Assembly: GCA_001313085.1 (NCBI GenBank)
Contig: BBFE01000008.1
Location: 1 to 64,000, forward strand
From: Paenibacillus sp. JCM 18996
GTDB lineage: Bacteria > Bacillota > Bacilli > Paenibacillales > NBRC-103111
Direction: 5' to 3'
DNA length: 64,000 nt
In this document: positions 41,648-50,968 of the stretch, piece by piece
How the letters are laid out: every line of letters starts with the position of its first letter
Position numbering within the stretch: position 1 is the stretch's first letter
Position numbers and translations under genes: made by a program
Notes under the pieces: generated by a model
The model's input: only the letters and a program-made list of their open reading frames with translations
Databases searched by the model: none
What the model was told of the DNA's origin: nothing

Positions 41648-42142
41648 TTACGCCAACCATTCGATCTCGCAGCGGTACGCCTTCGCTATGCCTGTCATCA
41701 GTTCCCGCAAATGGCCTTCCACCACATAGATCTCCTCGCGCCCGCGAGTGAATTTGGCGATCATATGCTCAGCGATTTGTTCTCCGGCTTGATCAGACTC
41801 CGCAAGCTCCCGATGATCGGATTGCAAACGGAAAACGGCGGCTTTCTCCTGGAAAATATAACGGTTCCCGCTTCGGCTCTCAAATCCGTAATCCGTAAAT
41901 ATTCCCGTCAGCAGGGCATCATCCGGCAGCAGAAAAAAAAGTCTCGCGGTGTCGAACGGGACACGATAGCGCTCCATTATCCGCTCCACCGCCTGCAGCT
42001 CTTCGGGATCGCTGACGATCAGCGTTTCTTTTTTTTCCCTGTCAAATAGGGAGACGCCGCCTGCCAACGCTTTTACGATTTGGGCGTAGTATCCGGGCAG
42101 CTTGCCCTCAGGCAAGTCCATAATTACAGCCAGCTTGATCAT
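41648..42142 (-). CDS. Cytosolic protein of unknown function
   Basis: 164 residues with no visible indel: MIKLAVIMDLPEGKLPGYYA, then IVKALAGGVSLFDREKKETL, TARLFFLLPDDALLTGIFTD and HMIAKFTRGREEIYVVEGHL. Mixed alpha/beta, no signal peptide or membrane segment, no motif recognised. GGGGATGAG precedes the ATG. It starts 13 bases after the stop of the secreted coiled-coil gene, so the two should be cotranscribed. Confidence 0.7.
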   Translation of the reverse strand: MIKLAVIMDLPEGKLPGYYAQIVKALAGGVSLFDREKKETLIVSDPEELQAVERIMERYRVPFDTARLFFLLPDDALLTGIFTDYGFESRSGNRYIFQEKAAVFRLQSDHRELAESDQAGEQIAEHMIAKFTRGREEIYVVEGHLRELMTGIAKAYRCEIEWLA

Positions 42143-42155
42143 TTCTCATCCCCTG

Positions 42156-43263
42156 TCAAAGCTTGATTTTCATCGTTAAAGTCAGTTTGCCTTCATTCAT
42201 TGTAATATCGACGGGAATCAAAAAAAGCCGCGATTTTCTGAGGTTCTATCCCCATCTTGACTTCCTGTTCCAAAGCATGGCTTGTGGTCGCGGGAAGAGT
42301 AAACCCGTTGAATTTGAGCTCATCCACGTAGAATTGAACGATCGTTTTGGGACCGGTATTATTTAATGCGTAATGTCCCCGGATGGACAGGTTCATATCC
42401 TCATACCTGCCGTCCGCCTGGACGTGTCCATCAATGAAACGGAAGGTAAGGGTATTGAACAAAGGGTCCTTTTTTTTCCTGAGAAAATCGTTTAAATCCG
42501 TGTCCGACATTTGGAAAACATAGTTGACGCCATTGACGGAAAGGCTAGTTGTTTTGCTTGCGTTACTGCTCAGCAGCTCGGAAATATTCTGCATCTGCTC
42601 GGAGAGCGACATTAAGTATTTGCGGTACGCCGGGATTCCCTTAGTCTGCCATAGGGACGTCAGGTTCCGGATGTCGTCAAGTACCTGCCTGGAGTCGTTT
42701 TTTTCCCGCCAGCTTCGCGTTGAGTTCCTGCTGCAAGGACACCATTCGGCTCTCATCGCCGTGTAGTTTTCTTTTGCGGCTTTGAGCTGGTTCTGGTCCT
42801 CTTTCTGCTTGGACTGCAGCTCTTTCATCTGTTGATACGCGGTCAAGTAATCCTTCAGCTTGCGGTCATCGCTATTTAACACCATCGTCATGTAATCAGC
42901 AATAAACAAGGCGTCGCTGATGGATTTGGCCGATAAGATAAGCAGCCCGATGGAATCGCGTTCCCCCGCGTAATAAGCTCTCAGCACCTTTTCCGCGTTC
43001 TTTCGCGTATCCGAGACGCTCTGGCTTTGCCAGTTGATCTTCGTATCGGTTTCCCCGATCGCCGCCGTGAGCTTCTTGTCCTCGAGAGCGATACGCGCCA
43101 GCTCTTGGTCAATCTCGTACAAAGTCAGGCCCTTCTGCACCAAATCCTTGTTCTGCGCGTCTTTGCCCAGCGTGCTCCCGGTTTCGGCGAGCACGTCCGC
43201 GACTGCCGTAGTATACAGGAGAAAAGCGCAGCATAAGCCGCCAACCGCAAGTCTCCACCTCAT
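42156..43263 (-). CDS. Secreted coiled-coil protein, unknown
   Basis: Signal peptide MRWRLAVGGLCCAFLLYTTA with AETGS cleavage region. Then a coiled coil with heptads (EIDQELARIALEDKKLTAAI) and a middle part SIGLLILSAKSISDALFIAD, the pattern seen in secreted PcsB/CwlO-like N-terminal domains. The C-terminal half is of unknown type (VNGVNYVFQMSDTDLNDFL, then NLSIRGHYALNNTGPKTIVQ). Residues EWCPCSRNSTRSWREK are out of frame: a loss near 42745 and a gain near 42702 cancel, and the intended string is close to RMVSLQQELNAKLAGK. One extra T at the end hides the real C-terminus, AAFLIPVDITMNEG to KIKL. About 368 residues. No hydrolase domain is seen. Confidence 0.72.
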
Positions 43264-43333
43264 CCGGCCACCCCCTCCGCAAGGCAGTTAATCCTTGTTT
43301 AAAGATTATCATAAGGAGTGGACAAACATGACA

Positions 43334-43363
43334 AAAAAAACTTCTCCGGCGAGAAGTTTTGGA
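43334..43363 (-). terminator. Terminator between the lipoprotein and coiled-coil genes
   Basis: Perfect ten-base-pair stem AAAACTTCTC / GAGAAGTTTT with a four-base loop. On the minus strand it is followed by an extended T run. Stops transcription from the lipoprotein gene before the coiled-coil gene. Confidence 0.88.
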
Positions 43364-43436
43364 TTGCAGCAGGGGGGTTGTTAAACATGACAGAAAGTTT
43401 TAAGTTTGTTAAAGGATTAAAGCGAAATGAAACTTC

Positions 43437-44397
43437 TTACTTGGCCGCTGGCTTGAGCAGCTGAAGGACTTCGTCGAAAGACCGCGTCTTTTTTTTCGGT
43501 ATTTCTTTGGCAAATTTGGGCGGCTGGTTGATCGCGTCGAAGCTTTCAGTCAAGCTCACCGTATTGGCTTGTCCGGCGCCTTCCGGAGCATAGTTAAGCT
43601 GCAGGTCCAACTGGCGAACGAAGCTTGGTCGTCCGCGGCAAGCTGAATGAAACCCGGGGCCAACAGCTGAACAGGCTTGTTCGGGCCAGCTTTCATTTTG
43701 GCGGCCTGATCTGCGGAAATCATTCCATTCTTATTCAGGATATCGATCATCTCGGGAAGCTTCGCGTTCAGCGCGGAGGAAAGCTCCTTCTCGTTTTTTT
43801 TGGTCACTTCCAGCCTATAGGCTTTGGCTGCAGTTCCATCCTTCAGTTTAACGGATTCTTTTGCGGTTTGGAACCATTTGGCGTCTATGGCATTAAACAA
43901 GGTGCTGGATAAGTCCGTAGTCATCTGGGCCGTATTTTTTTTCAGCTGGTCCGGGGATAAAGCCGAAGGCTGCTTATTCACTTTGGTCAAATCCTCGACA
44001 AAGAATTCATCTGGTTTATTTATCATTGGCAGCTGGAAGTACATTTTGTTATCCTTAATCAGGAAAGGAAGCTGCAGAGGGGCACCTGCGCTCTTGGGGT
44101 GATCTTCACATCCGCTTCCATTTGTACGGGATCCGTGCTGGTAAGCCCTTGAAATTCTGTCTTGCTGTCCTGAAAAAAAAGCTCCACATTCCCATAGTCA
44201 GCGGATTCGCGGTTCCCGTCAGGGGGATCAGCTTCACATCGGCGGTTCCGGAGAAAGCGGCCTGCTTTATTTCCTTTTGCTTGGCGAGCGCTTGCATGGC
44301 CCCATCCTTGGCCTTCGTGTCTGAGGTGCAGGCGGTCAAAGCGATGCTGAAGACGACGGTGAGCAGGATTGTAGCTGCTTTTTTTTCTTGTCAACAT
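43437..44397 (-). CDS. Lipoprotein, DUF6612/LolA-like
   Basis: Signal and lipobox in corrected form: ILLTVVFSIALTACTSD (LTAC). It continues AMQALAKQKEIKQAAFSGTA, NPLTMGMWSFFF and, in the next frame, FLIKDNKMYFQLPMINKPDE. Then LFNAIDAKWFQTAKESVKLK and PVQLLAPGFIQLAADDQASF. The pattern of beta strands (AFSGTADVKLIP..., MYFQLP) is that of LolA/LppX-like lipoproteins assigned to DUF6612 in Firmicutes; this is a likely, not certain, match. Frame changes at A/T runs near 44380, 44180, 44095, 43800 and 43615, with the true end LLKPAAK. About 319 residues. Confidence 0.65.
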
Positions 44398-44502
44398 GGT
44401 ATAATTTCTCCCTCCGATGCTTGTGCATAGTCTATTATATCGATTGGAAGCCTGTTTGTCTTGTGTTAAAAAAAGCGCTAATGCCTGGAAGGAGGCAGAG
44501 TG

Positions 44503-45625
44503 ATGAACGTTCAACGTTCGGGGGACCCACTGCTGGTCCAAGACATTATAGAAAGGATTCAAAGCTCTCCGCGAAGAGCGATCGCATTTAAGGAATATAT
44601 GAAGCTATGTCTGTATCATCCGTTGCACGGATACTATCGGACCGAAAGGCCGAAGATTGGAATACAAGGCGATTTCTATACAAGCTCATTCGTCGGATCG
44701 GTTATGGGCGAGATGCTGGCCGTTTGCTTTCTTCAGCACGCCGATCCGGATTCCGGGGAATTGTGGAACCTCGTTGAATGGGGAGGAGGGACAGGGCGTC
44801 TGGCCCGCCAGATTCTGGACGAGATCCGTAGGCTTTCTCCCGAACGGTACAGCCGACTGCAGTATGTATTGATCGAATCTTCCCCTTATCACAGATCGCT
44901 TCAGGCTGCCGAACTGCGCCAGCACAAAGAGCGGATCCGGTTTCTCAGCGAGGAGGAGTGGTTTGAAGGCAGTATGGCTAAAGCTGTCCTTTTCTCTAAT
45001 GAGTTATTAGACGCATTCCCCGTGGAACGAATCGTTTTCAGCAAAAAAAATATGGCAGGAAATTTATGTGGCGTGGGATGCAGGGAGGCAGTGTTTCTTT
45101 GAAGTTTTTTTTCCGGTGGAAAGGGACAGCGGGACTATGCGGGAATTGGAAGGGATAGAGCCGCTGGAGGGCCAGCGCTTTGAAGTGCACACCGAAGGCT
45201 TGGAATGGCTGAAAAGAGTATTAAGCTCGTTGAAGGAAGGCGCCGTTATCTCGATCGACTACGGGGACACGGCACAAGAATTGTACACTCCCCACAGAAT
45301 GAACGGCACCTTGCTGTGCTATCGGGAGCACCGGGCAGCGGACAACCCGTACGAGTTTCAGGGACTGCAGGACATGACCTCCCACGTTAACTTTTCTTCG
45401 TGCATTAGAGTTGGAGAGGAGCTCGGATGGAACGAAGCGGAGCTTTTGACGCAAAGGGAGTTTCTGGTGCGGCAGGGGATATTGGAGCGGCTTCAGGCGC
45501 ATGACGGCAGGGACCCTTTCTCCGCCGGGGCCAAAAGGAACCGTTCGATCCGGCAGCTTCTTCTGAGCGACGGAATGAGCGAGCTGTTCAAGGTATTGAT
45601 CCAGATGAAAAAGACCGGACAGTGA
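44503..45625 (+). CDS. SAM-dependent methyltransferase, MidA/DUF185 family
   Basis: Class I methyltransferase of the MidA/NDUFAF7 type (protein arginine methylation in eukaryotic homologues). YMKLCLYHPLHGYYRTERPK, GDFYTSSFVGSVMGEMLAVC and LVEWGGGTGRLARQILDEI hold the SAM motif. LFSNELLDAFPVERIVF is the family 'NELLDAxPV' signature. An eight-A run at 45043-45050 shifts the frame before IYVAWDAGRQ. Then AVISIDYGDTAQELYT, RMNGTLLCYREHRAADNPYE and DMTSHVNFS follow. About 373 residues. The ATG after AAGGAGGCAGAGTG is chosen. Bacterial role unknown. Confidence 0.85.
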
Positions 45626-45687
45626 AAGGAGCTTTAAACCTTGATCCTGCTGCTTTGAGAGGCCTCGGACATCCACCGCAAATGACT

Positions 45688-45736
45688 AAACCTGCTATCA
45701 AGGGCCATTCGAAAATGGTGACCTCGACAGCAGGTT
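45688..45736. terminator. Terminator after the methyltransferase gene
   Basis: AAACCTGCT and AGCAGGTTT pair across a 29-base branched loop (TCGAAAATGG inside), then seven T. It also lies downstream of the minus-strand DUF2626 gene. Confidence 0.7.
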
Positions 45737-45845
45737 TTTTTCAAGTCGACAAAGCTCATTGCGAATGAATGTTGTATCGAACTAAACTTCGTTCCATGTT
45801 CATTTGAGGATCCGCCTCGTGCAAGTGCCACTTACGGGACAGCGG

Positions 45846-45886
45846 CTTGCTGCTGTCAGACACGAATCTTGCTGCCTGTCAGACAC
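45846..45886. repeat. Tandem direct repeat at the DUF2626 stop
   Basis: CTTGCTGCTGTCAGACAC and CTTGCTGCCTGTCAGACAC occur four bases apart, differing by one C. The second copy contains the stop codon of the minus-strand DUF2626 gene, and the first is just beyond it. Likely a small local duplication. Confidence 0.7.
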
Positions 45887-46110
45887 TCATTTTGAAGAAA
45901 GACCAGTAAGTAAATCCGCCGAAGGCGATCACCATGTATCCCCAGAAAAGCAATATGTACGTACGTTCAGACAAATTCATATACCCCAGGACCATAAAGA
46001 TGACCGTTTGAAAAAAAGAAAACCAAAGCCATCGGAATCATTCCGCCGGCCAAAGCCATCAAAGCAATTACCAAGGTCCAAAAGCCCAGAACTCGAAACA
46101 TGCGCGGCAT
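45879..46110 (-). CDS. DUF2626 family membrane protein (YqgY-like)
   Basis: Hidden by one extra base. On the minus strand, ATG after GAGAGGGGG gives MPRMFRVLGFWTLVIALMAL, then AGGMIPMALVFFF. At a seven-T run the frame must move by one, continuing QTVIFMVLGYMNLSERTYIL, then LFWGYMVIAFGGFTYWSFF. 'RMFRVLGFW', 'LGYMNLSER' and 'FGGFTYW' are the DUF2626 marks. Corrected length is 76 residues, three helices, as in the family. An alternative ATG nine bases upstream lacks ribosome-site spacing. Function unknown. Confidence 0.8.
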
Positions 46111-46446
46111 AATCTGCATCCCCCTCTCTGTTCTCGCGATCAATTTCTGACATTTTTTAACTACCCTTCATTATACATACTGCCCTTGGCAGTGTAAACG
46201 GTTAATGAGTGGCGAAATATGAACTTTTCCATAAATTATATCATTCCCGTTCCGTTATGCAACTACACGTATGGTGCACGTATGAGCGCTGAAAAAAAAT
46301 GGCAATACCGGATAGTATGAAATAGATTCTATGAATTCTTCTATGGGCATAGAGTTAAATTAGCGGGTTCAATAACAGGATACACCCTATTGCGATCATT
46401 TAAAGCTTTAATGCTATACTTGATTACTATCGTTAGGAGGAAGCGT

Positions 46447-47112
46447 ATGACAGCTGTAAGGCAAGATGCTTGGAGCGAGGAAGATGACCTGATCTTGGCG
46501 GAGGTCACGCTGCGTCAAATTAGAGAAGGCGGCACCCAATTGGCCGCGTTTGAAGAGGTTGGCGAAAGGATCGGCAGGACGGCGGCCGCCTGCGGTTTTC
46601 GCTGGAACAGCTTTGTCCGTAAAAAAATACGAGGCAGCGATCGGCATCGCCAAAGCCCAGCGCCAAAAGAGAAACCAGGTCAAACGCCATTCTGCCGTGG
46701 CTACGGTAAACAGCCACTCCGTCTCGTCCGGAGTCGGAGTGATGGACATAGGCGAAGCTTTTCCAGAACCGAAGCATACACGGAAGAAGCGATCTCGATT
46801 GATGCGGTCATCCGGTTTTTGAAGCAGTGGAAGACCACCTATCAGGAGATGGCGCGCCAGATCAAGAGTGCAGAAAAGGACTTGAATGAGAAAGAGGAAG
46901 AATTGTTTTTTTCTTAAGAAAAGAAAATGAGAGATTGAGCAAACAGGTAAATGAGGTAGAAACCGATTATAGAGTGGTGAACGACGATTACAAAGCGCTG
47001 ATACAAATTATGGACAGAGCGAGAAAAAATGGCGTTCCTGGTGGAAGAGGAAGATGAGAACAAACCGAGGTTCAAGATGGATGCCAACGGAAATTTGGAA
47101 CGCATCGATTAA
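46447..47112 (+). CDS. RsfA family transcription factor
   Basis: Myb/SANT-like regulator of prespore genes (RsfA/GerR type). TAGGAGG precedes the ATG. The N-terminal DNA-binding domain [20 protein letters not shown] and [20 protein letters not shown] is classic. The middle is unconserved. The C-terminal leucine-zipper-like coil ([40 protein letters not shown]) and [14 protein letters not shown] end follow. Frame changes at A/T runs near 46622, 46770, 46910 and 47028. About 220 residues. Upstream 330 bases carry AT-rich promoter-like sequence but no gene. Confidence 0.85.
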
Positions 47113-47131
47113 TGGATAAACGCTACTTTAA

Positions 47132-47172
47132 CGAGAAGACTTTCGGGCAGATAGGCCGGGAGTCTTTTTTTC
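47132..47172 (+). terminator. Terminator after the RsfA-type gene
   Basis: AAGACT and AGTCTT pair around a GC-rich 19-base loop, followed by seven T. Confidence 0.65.
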
Positions 47173-47217
47173 ATGTATCATGTATTATGAACAAAACCGG
47201 AACGGAGGGCTCGGACT

Positions 47218-48201
47218 ATGAGAATTGAAGTAATCGGAGCGGGCTCGTTGGGACTTTTGTATGCGGGAAAGCTGCTGCGCTGCATTCCGGATCTCCGGTT
47301 GGTGACCCGTACCCGGGACCAGGCGGAAGAGCTGAGGCGAGGCGGTCTTACAATAGTTGAGGCGGAAGGCGAAGAAACTTACAAGGTCCCCGGCGCCTGT
47401 TCGCAGCAAGAACTGATTGAACAAGTCAGGCAGCAGGGCTATCCGGATTGGATCCTTCTTATGGTGAAGCAAACCTCCATTAATGAAGACCTCCTCAAGC
47501 TGCTCAAATTAAGGGCCGGACCGCTTACAGCCGTCGTCTGCTTCCAGAATGGGATCGGACATATGGAAAAAAAACTGCCGAAGAAGCTGCCCGGGACTGT
47601 CATTTATGCGGCGGTGACAACGGAAGGGGCGCGCAGGACAGCGGGCTGCCGGATAGAGCACACCGGGAATGGCATGACCTGGTTCGGCCGATGGCCGGAA
47701 GCTGCCGTCGGACAGGCCCGGACGGGTGCCGGAGAGCCGAGTGAAAAAAAGCTGGAATCCCTGTTAGTTGAGGCAGGATTTTCTGCAAGTTTATCGAATG
47801 TTATGAACCAGATTGTATGGAATAAACTAGTGATGAATTCCGTAATCAATCCCGTTACCGCAATTCTGCGGGTTCGCAACGGGGAGCTGCTGCAATCCAA
47901 CCATTTAACCCGGCTGATGCGTTCGTTATATGAAGAGGCGGCCCAAGTGGCGGAGGCTGAAGGAGTCCCGCTGTCCGGTGGCTTATGGGAACAGATAGCG
48001 GAGGTCTGCGCCAAGACGGCACAGAACCATTCTTCTATGCTGCAGGATGTTCTACACGGCCGCCAAACCGAGGTAGATTGGATTAATGGCAGTATAATCA
48101 GGATAGGCCGCAGCCATGGTATTCATGCTCGGGCTCACGATACGGTACACCGGTTGGTTCGGGGCATAGAGCAACTCAATGGCCGGCAGGGGAAGCGGTG
48201 A
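47218..48201 (+). CDS. panE: 2-dehydropantoate 2-reductase (ketopantoate reductase)
   Basis: NADPH enzyme of pantothenate/CoA biosynthesis. Intact 327-residue ORF. Rossmann motif MRIEVIGAGSLGLLYAGKLL at the N-terminus, and LMVKQTSINEDLLKLLK and VVCFQNGIGHMEKKLP with the conserved Lys and Asn. WNKLVMNSVINPVTAILRV holds the catalytic Lys region. TEVDWINGSIIRIGRSHGI is near the end. Stop overlaps the following GTG. In B. subtilis the equivalent (ylbQ/panE) also lies just before the bshC/mraZ region. Confidence 0.93.
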   Translation: MRIEVIGAGSLGLLYAGKLLRCIPDLRLVTRTRDQAEELRRGGLTIVEAEGEETYKVPGACSQQELIEQVRQQGYPDWILLMVKQTSINEDLLKLLKLRAGPLTAVVCFQNGIGHMEKKLPKKLPGTVIYAAVTTEGARRTAGCRIEHTGNGMTWFGRWPEAAVGQARTGAGEPSEKKLESLLVEAGFSASLSNVMNQIVWNKLVMNSVINPVTAILRVRNGELLQSNHLTRLMRSLYEEAAQVAEAEGVPLSGGLWEQIAEVCAKTAQNHSSMLQDVLHGRQTEVDWINGSIIRIGRSHGIHARAHDTVHRLVRGIEQLNGRQGKR

Positions 48202-48203
48202 AA

Positions 48204-48594
48204 ATGGTTATTCATTGGTTCATACAAATATATCAGGTGCTGGCTTTGTTTCCTTTTGCCGTTTTCCTGGCGGTCTTAATCACGGGTTATGTGTGGACTA
48301 GGGACAAGCAGAAATCGATCCGGCTCGCAATGGATGCAACGACTCTTTTTTCTCGTCGGTTCTGTTTCTTATACGTTCAACAAAGTGTTTCACACCAATT
48401 TCGGATTCTGGATCCTGCTTCTCATCTCCCTTATCAGCATAGGACTGCTCGGAGGCTATCAAACCCGGATTAAGGGAAGGGTGCAGATTGTCAAAATAGC
48501 CAAGTTCCAGTTTCGCGTCGGTTTCCTGCTTTTATCCGTCATTTATGTGATATTAGTTGCCGTAGGGATAGGACAGACTATCGCGAACAGTTAG
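48204..48594 (+). CDS. DUF3397 membrane protein
   Basis: Four-helix small membrane protein: IQIYQVLALFPFAVFLAVLI, then the conserved SVSYTFNKVFHTNFGFWILL and VGFLLLSVIYVILVAVGIG. Frame change at a T run near 48349. About 130 residues. A GTG six bases upstream overlaps the panE stop and is an alternative start. The family is found at this position in Bacillales. Function unknown. Confidence 0.8.
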
Positions 48595-48724
48595 CCATTC
48601 AGACAGGCGGATGAGAAAATGCATGGAAGCACGCAATGGAGCGAAAGAAATCGTATGCAGCTGCCTGAACGACCTTTTTTTGTGTCCGTTTCGACACTGG
48701 TGCGGGCAAAAGAAAAAAAAGGAG

Positions 48725-48751
48725 GAGCCTGACTACGGGCTCTTTTTTAAT
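48725..48751 (+). terminator. Terminator after panE-DUF3397
   Basis: GAGCC TGACTAC GGGCTC followed by six T. Confidence 0.8.
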
Positions 48752-48924
48752 ATGTTATAATATCTTACATTCTAGTTGAAAATTTTATAACTTAGCCATT
48801 GTTCAATGCAAATATTTCTGTTATTATACACACATACCGGTTGTTTGCGTTATGTAAATTAACATGTAATATTTCGAGCTAAGCGAATCTTCAAATCTGA
48901 CAAATTTTCCAGAAAAAAACATAG

Positions 48925-48974
48925 TAGATTTTATTGACCGATGGTTGTATAATGATTATCTGATAACGGTTACA
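48925..48974 (+). promoter_or_regulatory. opp promoter with cre-like site
   Basis: A TATAAT box at 48948-48953 is followed by TGATAACGGTTACA at 48961-48974. This fits the CcpA operator consensus TGWAANCGNTNWCA at 13 of 14 positions. The site would sit at about +1 to +14, a position that blocks initiation. The -35 (TAGATT at 17 bases) is weak. The 370-base region between the DUF3397 terminator and oppA is much richer in A and T than the rest of the window and holds no gene. Confidence 0.55.
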
Positions 48975-49120
48975 ATTTACATAATTTTAATTTTTTTGAC
49001 TGTGAAAGAGTCCTGGATGATGAGGTAAATTAGTATGCCGTTAAGATAGGTGCGGAATCAGTATATACAAAGCACCTGACTATTTATGTTTGTTTTTTAT
49101 AAAAAAAGGGAGGTCAAGGG

Positions 49121-50792
49121 ATGAAAGCATCAAAATGGGTATCGTCGGCGCTTGCGCTTACTTTGGCAGGTTCAATGGCAGCCGGCTGCTCCGGCAGCAA
49201 GACGGGGGACAGCCCCAAGCCTGGAGCGGAAGGCGGAAACGCTTCCAATGCGAAGCAGGAGATTAAAATCAATCTTGCCGCCGAGCCCCCCGCGCTAGAC
49301 AGCTCCAAATCGACCGCCAACGCGGCCTTTACTATGCTGAACGCGTTGAACGAAGGCTTGTACCGCATCGACAAGGATGGCAAAGTGCAGCCGGGTTTGG
49401 CCAAAGCGGCGCCTGAGGTTTCCACAGACGGATTGACTTATAAGATTACATTGCGCGACAATCTGGTGTGGGCGGATGGAACTCCTTTGAAAGCGAACGA
49501 TTTCGTTTCAGCATTCAAGCGTACCTTAGACCCTGCTACGAAGGCCCAATACAGCTTCATGCTGGCCTGGATTCAAGGCGGCGCGGAGCTGAACAAAGCG
49601 AAGCCGGAAGAAGTGCAGGCGAAGAAAGACGCTGTCGGGGTAAAAGCTCTGGATGACAAAACTCTTGAAATCAAATTGAGCAAGCCTGTGGGCTTCTTTA
49701 CCTCCTTGCTGGCCTTTCCGATCTTCTTCCCTCAAAAAAGAGGACATGGTCAAAGCTCAAGGCGAGAAGTACGGATCGGACGCTGACAAAATCATCGGCG
49801 CAGGCCCGTACAAATTGGAAAGCTGGACTCATGACCAAACTTTGACATTTGTAAAGAACGACAAATATTGGGATGCGGCTAACGTGAAGCTGGCCAAGAT
49901 TACAGTAAACATCGTCAAAGACACCAACTCGGGCCTCAACCTGTTTGAAACGAACCAGGCGGACCTTACTGAAATAAAAGGGGACCAGGTTAAGCTGTAT
50001 GAAGGGAAGCCTGAACTGACTCCCAAGCCGGAGCTGACAACCTCTTACATCATGTTCCAGGAAAAGAAGCAGCCAGCTTTCGCCAATACGAAAATCCGCC
50101 AGGCATTGGCAATGGCCATTGACCGTAAAGCGTTCGTAGACTCCGTACTCGCTAACGGCTCCGTACCGTCCCGCGGATACCTGCCAACCGGTATTCTGGA
50201 TGGAAACAACAAAGAGTACACTAAAGAGGCAGGCGACGTTCAGCCTAAGTTTGACAAGGACAAGGCGAAGCAGCTTCTTGCAGAGGGCATGAAAGAATTG
50301 AACATGACCGCACTTCCTAAATTCAAATTAATGGCCGATGATACCGAAACCGCCAAAAAAATCCCTTGAATTTCTCGTTTCCCAATGGAAAACGAATCTG
50401 GGAGTGGAAGCCGTTGCCGAGCCTGTACCGCACAAATTGCGTTTGGACAGATCCAAAAACCATGATTACGACGCTGTAGTTTCCCTGTGGGGCGCAGATT
50501 ACAACGATCCGATGACATTCATGGATATGTGGGTTTCCGGCGGCGAATTCAACGAGGTGGAATGGTCCAACAAGCAGTACGACGACTTGATCAAAGCGGC
50601 AGACATAGAAAAAAGATCCCGCAAAGCGCGGTCAAAAAATTTGTCGAGGCAGAGAAGCTGCTCATGCAGGAAATGCCGATCTTTCCTTTATACCACCGCA
50701 CCAGGATGTATGTGAAGAAAACAAACATTGAAGGCTTGTTCCTTCCTTCCTTCGGTTTGGAATGGGAATTGAGATGGGCCGGCGTGAAGTAA
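49121..50792 (+). CDS. oppA: Oligopeptide ABC transporter, substrate-binding lipoprotein
   Basis: Family 5 solute-binding protein. AAGGGAGG precedes ATG. Signal and lipobox ALALTLAGSMAAGCSGS (AAGC), then INLAAEPPALDSSKSTANAA, the usual 'EPxxLDP' start, and NLVWADGTPLKANDFVSAFK. Frame changes fall at A runs near 49735, 50355, 50608 and 50635. GAGPYKLESWTHDQTLTFVK, IRQALAMAIDRKAFVDSVLA and VVSLWGADYNDPMTFMDMW continue the fold. It ends MFPLYHRTR-like (IFPLYHRTRMYVKKTNIEGL). About 555 residues. First gene of a complete importer. Peptide length preference cannot be told. Confidence 0.93.
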
Positions 50793-50833
50793 ATTACTGT
50801 GTCTGCTGTTACAAATAGTATGCTGTCTACGAA

Positions 50834-50873
50834 GGGGCCGTTCTTGCACCTGAAGAACGGCCCTTTTCTTTAA
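50834..50873 (+). terminator. Hairpin after oppA
   Basis: GGGGCCGTTCTT and AAGAACGGCCC, eleven base pairs with a seven-base loop, then TTTTCTTT. Likely partial terminator that lets oppA be made in excess over the membrane components. Confidence 0.8.
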
Positions 50874-50880
50874 TAGGGCT

Positions 50881-50940
50881 CCCCGCAAAGTAACAGGAAT
50901 ACGCTTCGAAGCTTCACGTCACTTTGCGGGGTGATTTTTT
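50881..50940 (+). terminator. Second hairpin in the oppA-oppB gap
   Basis: CCCCGCAAAGT at 50881-50891 pairs perfectly with ACTTTGCGGGG at 50921-50931. A palindrome GCTTCGAAGC lies in the loop and GATTTTTTGG follows. Together with the preceding hairpin it makes a double stop or a stability element protecting the oppA mRNA end. Confidence 0.65.
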
Positions 50941-50968
50941 GGAATGTGCCGAAGAGAGGAGAGCGGTC

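Noticed and set aside
48900..48916. CodY box AATTTTCCAGAAAAA upstream of oppA
   Set aside because: The two half-sites are separated by one base too many compared with the CodY consensus. Mentioned only with the cre finding.
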